Positions 15,201 to 43,614 of a stretch of 64,000 bases of DNA are shown here, piece by piece (the first letter of the stretch is position 1; each line of letters opens with the position of its first letter). The notes below the pieces were generated by a model. The model was not told the DNA's origin. It saw only the letters and a list, made by a program, of their open reading frames with translations, and did not search any database. The position numbers and the translations under genes are program-made. The stretch is taken from contig NC_134654.1 in NCBI RefSeq assembly GCF_030463565.1, positions 15,516,202 to 15,580,201 on the forward strand, written 5' to 3'. This DNA is from Pelecanus crispus. Its lineage: Eukaryota > Chordata > Aves > Pelecaniformes > Pelecanidae.

Positions 15201-15898
15201 ATTATGAACCAGCATTTTTCAGGACCTTTGCACTAGTACTGATCAGATGACAGACAGCTTAACTCTAATAATAGTGCACCAGTGCAAAGCAACCCCTGAC
15301 CTCCACATGTAGCAGATAATCACAAGCTAAGAAGAAGAAAACTTTTGTTTCTCACTGGTGTTTTACATGTGTCCTCATAATGTAATATATTGGATCCTCA
15401 ATAAAGCTGCTCTGTAATTCAAACACAGGACAATATGTAGGGCTAGAATAATCTATCTAAAGATGGCCTTAGGAAGAACACAACTTGACTGAGATGATTA
15501 GTTCAGATTGAAAACTACAGCAAATTGCAAGGATCCTAAATAAAAACCTGCACAATAAAACATCCTATAAGAGTGATGAGAGTTTAAAATCCTAAAGAAT
15601 ATGACAATTTTCAAGTAAGGCAGATCATATATTTAAGGTATTTCTAATTTATGGTAAATATTTTTATGATTTTTATTTTGTTCCAAATATATTTTCCAAA
15701 GTAAAGGTACTGTTTTTCTTATTCATGTAATTACCAACCCAACCCACTGAAATGTGAATTGTTTCCTACTGCAGAAACTTTCTAGGTCTTCAACAATAAC
15801 ATCCAAACACCAATACAGACCAACAAATTGCCTAGAAACCTTCAAAAATATCAAAATGTCCTTTTTTTTAATCCAGTGTAAACTTGTGACATGTTACA

Positions 15899-16092
15899 AA
15901 CCCTACTTCCTTTCCTTCTTAGTTCAACAGCCATAAGCCATGCATTTGTCTATCTCATCTAATCTTCCCCAAATTACTTTGTTTCTCTTCATTAAATTTC
16001 CTTCTGAAAATTTGAGAAAATTTCTCCAATTTCCCAGAGCTACTTTTAATTCTGATCCCATTTCGCCCTGCCAAAGTGCTTGGATGCTGCTC
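15899..16092 (+). repeat. Direct repeat copy 1 (partner at 17850-18037)
   Basis: Shares with 17850-18037 the order TTTGTTTCTCTT, TTTCCTTCTGAAAAT, TTTCTCCAATTT, CAGAGCTACTTTTAA and CTGATCCCATT, with scattered substitutions and small gaps. It is about 2 kb from its partner. Either an old local duplication or two copies of an unrecognised interspersed repeat. Confidence 0.7.
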
Positions 16093-17849
16093 TCACAAGC
16101 TCTCAGGCCCTTCACAAAGCCTGCAATGTAACAGCCCTACAAGGTAACCACAGCAGGTAGTCATGATAATCACAGTGTGGTTAAAATGGCACCTCATGTG
16201 GCAGCTATATGGTGCAGTTCCCAAGTGTGGCACTGAATACCCCTGCTTTAAAAGCCAACAGAAATCCCAGGACAGGATGCCCAAGTGCTCTTTACCGGCC
16301 ATTGTGCATATTATTACAGAGACTCCTGGCCCTGGAGACCCAGGTCTCTGGCATGCTCATGCTGGGACAACCTGTTACCATCTCAGTAGCTGTATCATGA
16401 AGGAAATGTCACATTCTGGCAACAGACTCTTCCTTAGAGAGGGGATCCACAAAACCAAGGACATGAAGCACAGCTCACCTAAACAAAGCAAGTACCTGTT
16501 CTTGGCCACCTAAAGCCCTCTCCTCCTGCAGTCATGGCTAACTCATTGCCACATGCCAAGGCAGAAGTAGAGGAAAGACTTCACCCCTGTCAGCAAGAGG
16601 AAGGAGAGGATTTTAGGGCACCGCAGCTGGAGGGCACTTCTGTGCCTGCAGCCTCAGCTGCACAGAGACTCCCAGACTGGACCCGTCCCTTTTGGGACAG
16701 AGACAGTGTCTTCTTTGGGGGTGGGTGTCACCAGCCCTTGCCTCACCTGGGGTCTGTACATGCTGCCATGGTGCAATCAGCATTAATTGCACGGGGAGTC
16801 TTTGAGCATGTCTTCATTAATGCTTAGTGTCAAACAGGAAAATGTTATTGAAGCAGATTTCCCTGTTGTCCCACACTTTGGTTTGCATGACAGGTGTGCT
16901 CCAGGGGCACATCTAATGTGCTCCCACCTCAGACAGGAATTCAGCCCTTAGGACTCCCACCCTTTCCCCCTGAAACCCATTTAGTCCAGGTACCAGGTCC
17001 TCAGCATTTGCTGTTCTGGTCACTGATCTCCTCCTGTCCTGCCGCTCTATTTGCTAAGGGAGAGACAGCCTGTGTTTCAAGTGTGTGTTAGTGACTGACC
17101 CTGCCTCTCACAGCAGCCCTGTCTCCCAGGGAGCTGGTCCTGCTGACATGTCCCAGCGGGAAAGGAGAAGCTGATGTGTGATTGCTCTCACCCCAGCCCC
17201 AGGCTTCCTCTGCAAAAGGAAACTTCAGGACATGGTGATCATCACAGTTTCCGTTGGAAGAAAGCTATTGATATACTTGCTATTTTTCTTATAAAAGTGC
17301 ATATGATACCATCCATATCTAAACAGTCCTTGGGAGATGCTTGTCTAAAATAGGTCCTTAAAAGCACAGGCTAAAAGAGATCATGCAATATTACAGATAC
17401 TCTGTTCTACCATACATTTCTTCTCATTCAAATATTTCCTCCATATTTACTCCAAATCCTTCTTACTTCAAATTAAACAGCTATGTCTCTTAATGAAAAT
17501 CTTTTTCATTTGACAAAAATATATTCATACTCCCTCACTCAGTCTTTACTTTTCTCATCTCTTGACTTAAAAAATGAAGTTCTATCCGTTCCTTTTTCTA
17601 AGTCATGTTCTTTATACTTATTCTGGCTCCTCTCCTCCTTACTCTACAGAAAGATTTTTCTTTTTTCAGAAGAGGTCTACAAAATGTGCTCTATCCAAAG
17701 TACTGTAGACTGTCACTAAGACAACCTGTTGCTGAAGAAAGCAAACATTCATATCCTGCTACATAGAAAGAGTACTTATACTAATATTTGCAATAATTAG
17801 ATGTACCATTTTTGCAACTGTTTGACATTGTTGAGTGTGTACAAAGTTA

Positions 17850-18037
17850 TGCCCCGATTCCTTTTCTCCCTGGCTCAGATAACAAAACCCATGTATTTCT
17901 CTCTGATATCATCCTCCCAAAATACTTTGTTTCTCTTTAAGTTTCCTTCTGAAAATTAGAGACATTTTCTCCAATTTTCCAGAGCTACTTTTAAGTCTGA
18001 TCCCATTCCACACTGACGAAGTACTTGGATGCCCCCT
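17850..18037 (+). repeat. Direct repeat copy 2 (partner at 15899-16092)
   Basis: Second copy of the about 190-bp repeat, same orientation, roughly 80 percent identical by eye. It lies in the part of the MYH-A spacer that has no counterpart in the MYH-B spacer. Confidence 0.7.
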
Positions 18038-18926
18038 TTGCAAAAAAACACACCACCAGTGGCTGTTTCTGCCAGCTCAGGGTCTTTTCTTTCAACACTG
18101 ATGACCCTAACATTTCCAGGTCTTCTTTGACCCATTCCACCTGTCCTGTTCTGTTCCAGTGGTGAACACATGAGACTGGCTGACACACCTGGTTGGATTT
18201 TAACCTTTCTGGTATGATTCCATCATAATACGTGGGCCAGGAAGTTTCAGCGCCTTTAAAAGCACCCATTTTTAAGTGAGACAGCTGCTGCTCTGTAGTG
18301 GGCCAGCCACCCAGAGGAGACTCCACCTTGGCGGCTCCATGCTGCCACCCCCTGGCAATGGGTGTCTTGAGCAGTGGGGCCGGTCAGCTGCTGCCTGGCC
18401 GAGCTCCCTGTGACTGACCAGAGCCTGCTGGAGCCCTAAGATGAGAAGAAAGTTGATGGGGTCTGTGCCTCCATAGCAACAGCCAAAATGGCAACGCAAA
18501 AGGCACAGCCACCATCCCAACTGATGTCTCTGGGCTTTGGTTTCCTCAGCCTGATTGCCTGTGGTGACTGTACCAGGCAGCGACACCGGCTTTACTGAGC
18601 TCTCCAAAGGGCTAGTGGAGTCAGGCTGCAGGCAGAGCTGGGTCTCCATAACCGCCACGTGATAGCCGCCCCGGCCTGGCCACGGGTTCTCCTGCAGCCT
18701 GGATACTCCAGAGGGCCCTGAGGGATCTCTGGTGTACCACCCTTCTACCTTCCCTCAGTGAGTGTTGTGAAAGCCCAGCCTGAGCAAAGTGACATGGCCT
18801 TCTGCAAAGCTGCTGAGCCTTGGAGCAAGCCCTGCCTCTGTCTCCATCCTCACCCATACAGGGACACAGGGGGAGGCAGCTGTAAAATCATACACTTTCA
18901 GAGGTACAGCCCAGCCCATCTTTTTC

Positions 18927-19765
18927 ATTTGTTGGTGTCCAGGAGAAGTGACACCTCCATCCACCCCAAACTGAGCCCCAACTGACTGCTGGAAGTACCT
19001 GGGCAGCTGCTCTGTTCCCCATGGGACAGCACATCCCAGGAGGGCATGGCAAACACCCAGGCACTTGGTTGGCACAGGGTCATTCACAGACTTCAAAGGG
19101 GCCACTCTTGATGATAAGAGTATACTCTTACCAGGGAGAGCACAGTCAGGCCTGCTTCTGATTTTTAACGTTTCAGCTGAGGAAGGAGCTGTGCTGCAGC
19201 AAGTCTCTCTGGGTAAGAATAGCATCTGCCGTCTTAGGACACAACACGGCTGTCCAGCTCCTACATGGCAGCACGTTGCGCTGAGATATAGAAGGCAACC
19301 TACCCGCTGAGGAATGTCTTTGAGTGCTATTAGTGGAAGCATATCATCTGCACAAACAGGCATGTCCCCTCGCAGGACTCTTGCAAGAGCGGGGCTATTC
19401 TGAGCTTTTGACACTGAGGATGAAAGGATACAAATGACAGGCTGATCCTCCTGGCATGGGCAACCTCCAAAGCCCTCTGAGGCCTTATCTCCTCTGCTGG
19501 GAATGACTCTTGTGAAGGCTCATGGGTGATTTGGTGGGACCTCAGAGCCCAGGAGGCAGGGGACAGGAGGGAGCTGTGAATTTGCTGGAGATGCAAGGCC
19601 AAGCCTCAGTCCCATTAGCACTGCCCAGCTGTGCTTATGGCAAGTCCTGCCTGAGGGTGTGCACCTGTCCCTGAGCTTAGGGCATGCAGCTGCCTGCTTT
19701 ATTTTCAAACACATCCTTGAGAGCTAGAGAGATACCAGATGGTGTGTAACTGTGTGCAAGTGAAA
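18927..19765. repeat. Spacer tract A2, identical to 55516-56354
   Basis: 839 bp at a constant offset of 36589 with a single mismatch seen, at 18942. The stretch 18943-19765 (823 bp) is identical throughout. To the left, 18780-18926 still aligns with 55370-55515 but is clearly diverged; to the right, similarity stops at once. A 219-codon minus-strand open frame covers 18755-19414, but its composition suggests no known protein. Confidence 0.9.
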
Positions 19766-22554
19766 CATGCAGGAGGTGAGAGGAAGAAACAGTTGACTTT
19801 GCAAACCAGAATCTAAAGAAGGCTATAGTAGGTCAGAACAGACACAGTTAATACCCGTAATGTGAGATCTGCCTCTTCAGTGACTTGCCTGTCCTTTCCT
19901 ACTGATGCCTTTCGTGACAGTTCTTTTGTACAAGTCCTCAAACAAACTATCTCCAGGCATCACACTTACCAGTGTGGCCAGGAGCCATGAGCCTGCTCAC
20001 TCCTCTTCACGCCTGCCTTCTTCTCTCTTCCCTATGCCTAGCTTTGCTGGCTGCATTCCTTCATTCTGACAACACATCCTCCAGGCAATGTGAGGCAAAG
20101 GATGGTGCAGGGTCTGTAAAGCAGGATTTCAGACAGTTTCAGAAGTTTATGCTTGTACAAGCCATTACAGCTAACAGGGATACTCATGAGATGTTGTGTG
20201 TCATCTGGACTCTACCCAGCCCCACCTGAAGCTTTGGAGAAGCCTGCAGGTGTGGCTAGGGATTCTCAAGCCACCCAAGAGGAGCAGGCCACTCATAGGT
20301 GGGTTTGGGCAGGCAAGGCTCACCACAAGAGACACTGGCTGTGGTGGCAGACCAATGCATGCTGTCAGGCAAGAAGAAAGACTGCAGGGGATGAGGAGGG
20401 ATGAACAAGGTTGGGAGTCTGCTAGGGAGCCATGGGGAATAGTTGTGCAGTGTCATGGGAAGGGAGGACTAGTCTGGCATTCTGCAAGGTGTTGGGTGAG
20501 TTTCTTAAGGTCATTGTGATTGAAAACTCAGGTCTGCTCCTAAAGAACCCTCTCCCGCGGCTCTCTTCAGACTGCACTGACAGAGGTTCTGTTCACCAAT
20601 GCTTGCTAGTGACACTGGAAGCAGGCTGGACTTCCTCTTGAGAGCTGGTGTGCTGGTGAGGCTGCACTTGGGAGTCAGGTAAGGTGAGAGCCCTTTGGAT
20701 ATTGCTGTCATAGGCATACAGCCATGGAGCTGTCGGTTGCAACTTCCCAGCAGTGTGAGCATCTGTTTGTAGACAAAGCCTCTGGCATTGACTTCTACAA
20801 GCTCAGACCAAGCAGACAGTGTCAGTCCGTACCACCTTCTGTCACCCCAAGGAGCTCCACTGGCAAGCTCTCCCTTGAAAACATTGTAAGCAAATCAAGG
20901 TGGAAAACATTCAGGGGCTACCTTCTTCAGGCTTGGGCACAATCATTCTCTGCACAGCCTGCATCCCTTCAGCCCACAACACCAGTCCCACTCCCATCTT
21001 GCATCCCTGCTAGGCTCAATGGTCCATGGAGGGCCCACCTCTGCTTTTGAGTACTAGCGCTGCTACAGTAGAGAGGTGGAAAGCTGTGGACTGTCACAAG
21101 CTTTCAACATCAACACATACTCAGGAGCCCCTGCTCCTGAGTCTGCTTCTTGCTCCCTTTTAGTGCCAGATGCACCTCACTCCTTAGTTGCTGCTAATGT
21201 GTTTCTCATTCTTTCCACATTGGGCTGCATCAAAGGGATCCTGCAGCCTGGAGTCAGCTTGAGTGACTGGCGGTAAACGCTTCAGACAGGCAGTGCTGCA
21301 ACAGTGGGTGCAATTGTGTAAGTTGATATTGCTGAAAGAATTTCCAAATTAACTTAATAGTCCTCAGTTACCACTAGCCTGTGTTTGATTCACTGTATAC
21401 ACAGCCCTGCAGTCTTTGAGGTTTCTGAGAAAATCCTCCAAGGCTGTGTGTTCTCCCTGAAAATAAGGGACAGAAGTTATTTGGAAGCTGAGAGCTGTCA
21501 TTTCTATGAAAACATCAGCTTAGGCAGACATCTGTGGGCTTGTCTTTAACATACCTTGGCACTGTCCGTGTGTCTTTCACCCAAATTAGACGGAAGGCTT
21601 AATGTGTCGGAATAACCCAGATGAGATGGCTGATAAAGCACACGAGACTTCGTAGTTGTATGTGCCCATTGTGCCTCTGCTGTTCAGATCAGGGTCTGAA
21701 TGAAGGAAAAAGTGTTTGACAATTTCCCTCTTCCCTTCTTCCCTCATCCCTTTCTCTTCTTCCCAAAAATATGTTGTCTGTTTAGCCTGTATGTAGGCCA
21801 AAAGCAAGGTACAGGTATGTGAGAAAGGAATGGAGGGGTACACCCATCAGTTTTCTTCTTTTCTCTTGACTGAGGCAATGCTACGTGCAGCCTGTTGTGC
21901 AAGAGGTGACAAGGCTGACCTTTGAGGTGATGTGTTGAGGAGGTGTGTTGGTGCCATGCAGTGTGCAAGAAATAGGCCCTAAGCGGCAGTCCTTCCAGCA
22001 CGTGGCCCCAGGCAGGGCTCAGCATTTTGTCTACTGCAGATAAACTAGGAGCAGGTGGTAGCAGCAGCTGAGGGAATCTAGGGTAAGAGAGATGGAAGAT
22101 TTTAGGGGCACTATCAACATGTTGTAACAGTGCTCTGTGTGCTGAAAATCATCCCTGCCAAGGAACAACTGGCCCTTCCTTCACGGTTAAGTGCACTCCT
22201 GATAACTTACTCCGAGACTGATGTTTAGGGTTTGTGACTGCCAGGATCACAAACAAAAGCAGGGAAAGGAAAGAGGAAAGGGATCACCCTCTCTGGCCTC
22301 TTACATGGGAAGTAAGCTGTGCTAAAAGGACAATAGGAGAAGCATTAAGAGTATGTGAGGGCAGGAGCAGGGCAAGGAGCTGCTGGAGATGGAAGAGAGC
22401 ACAGGCTGGACTATCAGTTTGCAGGTCCTCAGTCCAGAGTTTGCATTAGCTTCTCCCTTCCTCCAGCCAAGAAAAGCAAGAAAACTTGTGCTGCAATGCA
22501 ATATCCCAGGATCGATGAGGAAAAAAAAGGCGGCACTGTTCATAGTGTGTATGC
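19766..22554. other. Spacer between tract A2 and the MYH-B 3' end
   Basis: No gene recognised. About 20390-20770 aligns with 61240-61590: shared phrases include AGGGAGCCATGG, GTCATGGGA, GGTAAGGTGAGA and GGAACTTCCCA. The last kilobase before the MYH-B poly(A) site shows nothing recognisable. Confidence 0.5.
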
Positions 22555-22679
22555 AAAGCAATCTACAGTCTTTATTCTCTAGACATTGAGGTGGGCGCAA
22601 AGACTAATTACAGAAGAAAGCGACCAAGAAGTTCACATTCTGTGCATCCCTCAGGTCACTTTGCTGCCTCATGACATCC
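22555..22679 (-). other. MYH-B 3' UTR with poly(A) signal
   Basis: After the TGA at 22680-22682 a short 3' UTR follows. A canonical AATAAA is present on the minus strand (plus-strand TTTATT at 22571-22576), followed by ACTGTAGATTGCTTTGC. Cleavage is inferred about 15-25 nt further on, near 22550. A UTR of about 125 nt is normal for skeletal MYH genes. Confidence 0.8.
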
Positions 22680-39860
<17,181 letters not shown>

Positions 39861-41177
39861 GTCTGCACTTTACTGAAGGCACGTCAAGCACAGGACTCTA
39901 ATGGGGAGGAACAATATGGCACTCATTAGTTATGTCTTTTCTGTAAGATTGGGAAAAATTTTATACCCTGTACCTCGGTTTCTCTTCATACTGAGTACAT
40001 GGGACATCTAACATGAGCTAACCAGAGACAATTTTTAGGTCAACTTAGAAAGTAAGAGGTTTTCGTTGATGTAGTCTAGGTCTTCAAATATTTAGGAGAG
40101 CAACTTTTAATCACCTTTCAGAACTGTGGGTTTGGAGCTTTAAGAATACTGTGTCTATAAGATAAGAGTGAATTTGCTGAGAGAGTTTCACTAAGATATC
40201 ACTATTAGGAATGGAAATACAGTTAGAACATTTTGTTAAAAGGATGAGCAGTCAAGAAACATTTCTGAAAAACTGTAGTTTAGGCAACCTACAGTCTTGG
40301 AAAACATTGAACCTGTGGGACATTTACCTATTAAATATGGTGGTAACAGACAGTGGGAAATTAATGAATTTTGCTAATGAAGTTGTCAACTGAAAGAAAA
40401 GGGTAGGCTTTGTGACCTTTTAACATTCTGCCATAATTTAATTTGATTTATGCATTTGTCATTCTTTTGTACAATATCTAAATAATTTCAGCCCCAAAGT
40501 TCTGACTTGGGTGAAATAGAATTCAGTCCTTGAAATTGGAATTGCCATGCCTGTATTAAGATCCCAAATAAATACTTACTGAAAAAAATCTAGCAACAGA
40601 TGAGTTCTCAAAACTTTAAAAAAATAGGAGTATTTCTTCAGATGCTTTATTAAACATGTAGGTAGCTAAATTTAGCTAACTCCACTTAAAAATTCTCTAG
40701 CTACGTTAGTAAAATTGATTCCCTCTTTATTCATTAGGTAATTTTTTTTTTTTCTGGAGTAAGAAAATGGGTATCTAAGAGAGCTCTGGCATTTTACAAA
40801 GGTCGTTAGAAGGTCTGTATGCTCAGACAATTTATTAATTCATACATTCTCAGGTAGAATGCAGAATTTTGCACTTTTTCCTGCTCTCCTTATCTTGGTC
40901 CAGTTCTGCTGGTGCCATAGCAAAGATGGGAAGCCAGCAGGCCTTGATCCTATTAGGGCAGTTAAGCAGAAGTGAAAAATTTCCCCATGTGGATTTTCTG
41001 GTCTGCCATCAGTGGTCAGACACTTCAAACACAGCCACTTCAAAACCTGGGTCACCCCACCACCTTCTACTGTAATCACACTAGGTTTGAATATAGGGTG
41101 AAACAGTGATGCTTCCAGAAATCCCACCCAAAAGGATCTTTCTCTGCCCTCTAATAATTAATAAATCAGGTTCTTAC

Positions 41178-41226
41178 CTCTCGTGACACCAAGAGGGGTG
41201 GCTTGCGGGCTGGCAGCTGGTCAGTA
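41178..41226 (-). other. MYH-B non-coding exon 2 (5' UTR)
   Basis: On the minus strand TTTTACAG|TACTGACCAG opens and CACGAGAG|GTAAGAA closes a 49-nt segment between exon 1 and the ATG exon. Sarcomeric MYH genes usually have two non-coding leader exons before the ATG exon, so the position fits. Both splice sites look strong. The acceptor of the following ATG-containing exon lies within about 45 bp upstream of 39860; two AG candidates exist and I did not choose between them. Confidence 0.6.
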
Positions 41227-41429
41227 CTGTAAAACAGAAATGGCAACTCCCTAGTTGCTGCTGCACAGAAATCCAGAGTGAAAATGTGCAGGTGCCTTGA
41301 AAGCAGATTTAAAACCTGAGCTGAGAAATTGAGTTCCCTCCTGGAAATGAGCACTGGAGGCAGCAGCAATGCTGTAGAACCTAAAGGCACCATCCCCTTC
41401 CTGCAAGCCTGTGGACCCCATACACTTAC

Positions 41430-41450
41430 CTTCAAGCTTTCTGTGGAGAC
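41430..41450 (-). other. MYH-B non-coding exon 1 (5' UTR)
   Basis: A strong donor, AAG|GTAAGTG, lies just below 41430 on the minus strand. A TATAAAA box lies about 30 bp upstream of the inferred start, so the exon is short, roughly 20 nt. The 5' end is inferred from TATA spacing and may be off by several bases. Confidence 0.6.
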
Positions 41451-41780
41451 AGGGCAGACTTGTCACAGGGACATTTTATACCATCTAGTCTGCAGATGCT
41501 ACAGATGCCTACTCTTTCTTCGGTCAAAAAATTTTTGGCAAACCTTCTTTGGTAAAGCATTGTCTGGCAAACTGAACTAAGGGCATAATTGTCATTTGAC
41601 ATGACTAGATATAATTAGAAAATCTTGATGTCTTACTGACTATATGAATACATCTTCTATAAACAATCTGACAAGGGTGTTAAGGAGGGAATCTGGACTA
41701 GTCAAGGCACTTAGAGAACTTGGATGCAAGACTTATGGATTCTATTGCTGGCTTTCCCACCGACTCACTGTATGACCCAG
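41449..41780 (-). promoter_or_regulatory. MYH-B promoter with TATA box and two E-boxes
   Basis: TATAAAA on the minus strand occupies 41474-41480. Immediately upstream are two CAGATG/CATCTG E-boxes (41493-41498 and 41502-41507), the core type bound by myogenic bHLH factors. Further upstream is a block read on the minus strand as CCAAAGAAGG...TTGACCGAAGAAAGAG. The whole interval aligns with the MYH-A promoter at about 2740-3060. A MEF2-like site there reads CTATAAACAA here (41657-41666), which departs from YTAWWWWTAR. Confidence 0.72.
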
Positions 41781-42679
41781 GGTAGATTGCTTGGTATGTC
41801 AGCACCACAGATATCCCAGCTGTACAATAGATAAAACAGGATGTTAAAAGGTAAATTAGCATTATTAAAAGCTTTTGGCAGTTGTGATGGCAAAATCCTG
41901 AAAGCAGAAGTGCAAATGTATAATGAGCGTTACAGGCACAGCAGGATCATCAGCCAAACACTGCAGCAGTGAGAGGCTGGGTTCTACCTGGGCTTTTAAG
42001 CTGGTGCCTCTGACAGAGATGTGAGGCAGCTTCAAGGATATTGGGAAGAGTGCGTGCACGCATGCACACACACACACAGAGGCATACGCTTGTGTGCCTG
42101 TCTGTACACACTTCAGATTGTGAATAAGTGGGAGATTCTCCAAGAAATGTTGTTGTGCACCACCTTGTTCTATGGGAGGGGTTATACCTGCTCAGACTTC
42201 TGAGCTGCAGGTCAGTGCCAGTGAGCAAGAGATGCTCCCTTCTTTTGCTAGCAACTTCTTAGCTTATCCAGGTGTTCCCATGCCTACAATGCTAGGAAAG
42301 ATAACTGATCTAGAAATGCCCCCTACAGTTTTTTTCCTACATAAAATTGACAGAAAGATCCTCTAGTCAGCCATACCTATACAAATACTTGGACATACGC
42401 ACAAACACCTCTCCTCAGCATGCAGTCCCAAATGCTCTGCACCCAATACATCCTCAGTCCAGCACTTCCATTTCATCACAAATATCCTGCACACGTACAC
42501 ACTTGCACAGTTCAAAAAAAAGCAGTGATACCTTTACCAGAGCATTGCGGGTGGCAGGCATGGCTGTGCAATGCTGATGGGAATGGCGGGGGAGCGGGAT
42601 TTGCTGGTAGTCCTGGAGAGAGACTGACCTAGTTTTGGGAAGAGGGGACTGTCATGTAAGCTGCTTTAAATCCTGTCAG
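41781..42679. other. Spacer upstream of the MYH-B promoter
   Basis: No gene recognised. It has a (CA)7 run at 42065-42078. It corresponds in position to 3061-3746 on the MYH-A side, but similarity is weak. Confidence 0.5.
42065..42078 (+). repeat. (CA)7 microsatellite
   Basis: Seven CA units within a longer stretch mixing CA with GCATGCACG-type sequence. Confidence 0.9.
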
Positions 42680-43614
42680 ATTTAAACACATTCTTCCCCT
42701 GGTCATTGGCATTTTGGTTATTAAAAGAGCTCAGTGGATAATACATGGGCAAAGTTAGAAAAATGGTGCATGGATCTGCTGTAATAACCAGCATCAGGCA
42801 ATGTCCTGTGCTTGTGAAGCCTATTCCAAGGAGGGCTGCAGCGCTGCAGTGCCCACTTTTTCGGAGCCCAAATCCAGAGCTCACCGCTGGGCTCCATACA
42901 CAGGGAATGGGGAGGCTGATGGAAACACCCTGCACCCTGCCCAGGAGGAGCCCAGAGCCAGCCAGTGGGAAATGGTCAGTGCAGGGGTGCATCTGAAGTC
43001 CTGCCTCTCTGGGGAGCAGGCACCAAGGGGTGCTGGCAGGGGCACCTCCATCCAGCAGGACCTAGAGTGCAACTGTGCTCCCCAGCACGGGGCCAGCAGG
43101 CCATTGTTCTGAGGGGCTCTTGCAGCTGAGTCCCTGGGGTGCTGGGGTGCCATGTGGTGTCCAGCAGCCCAGTGGCTCTCAGTCCTGACCAAGGAGGGGA
43201 CAGAAAGGTCTTAGCATCTCAGAGCCCAGTGTTTAGAAGACCATGCAAGAAGAGCAAGGAATGGCTGAGGCCTCTCCCAGGGCATGAAAGCTGGGGGTAT
43301 TTTCCCCTCAGGCTGGGGAGGGAGCTCTGGTCCCGCGTTCCCAGGGAAGCTATAACATCTGCACTATAAAGGCAGCATAGCCTGGCAGCAGCAGGTTAAG
43401 TATTAAATAGCTGCTGTTGCTCTTCTGTGGGGCTCTGCTCTCAGAGGTACATGGCAAGTGTGTATTATGCAGTGTTATCAGGCTGGCACAAAGTGCCCTC
43501 AGAATGTGCTGGGGCTATATGGAGAGTCTAGTTGATTGTGCTAGGCTAGATCACCTGACCTTGGGGACTGAAAATCTTTGACTTCCCAGTGGTCAATGAC
43601 AAAGCCAGTCTTCT
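42680..43614. repeat. Spacer tract B1, partner of 3747-4420, with a 248-bp extra segment
   Basis: Identical to spacer tract A1 except for the segment 43320-43567. That segment is bounded by the five bases GGGGA on both sides (43315-43319 and 43563-43567), while A1 has GGGGA once. It is either an insertion with a 5-bp direct repeat or a microhomology deletion in A1. It does not start TG or end CA as a solo LTR would. Confidence 0.82.

Larger units (their letters stand above)
9205..18926. other. Intergenic spacer upstream of MYH-A, part 2
   Basis: No gene recognised. Homologous, diverged blocks: 14110-14200 with 52655-52745, 14640-15330 with about 53440-54190, and 18780-18926 with 55370-55515. 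The stretch 15330-18780 is about 2.3 kb longer than its counterpart. A poly(A) run of 18 lies at 11344-11361. I saw no splice-bounded conserved frame. Confidence 0.55.

Noticed and set aside
18927-19765. Recent transposon insertion in both spacers
   Set aside because: The left flanks are also homologous and occupy the same collinear position, and no terminal repeats or target duplications are visible. Duplication plus conversion fits better.
22234-22582. Plus-strand frames across the MYH-B 3' end as an antisense gene
   Set aside because: Short, overlapping frames with no domain, no conserved partner near 61-64 kb and no promoter evidence.
43320-43567. Solo LTR
   Set aside because: The segment does not begin TG and end CA and has no clear LTR signals, despite the 5-bp direct repeat at its edges.
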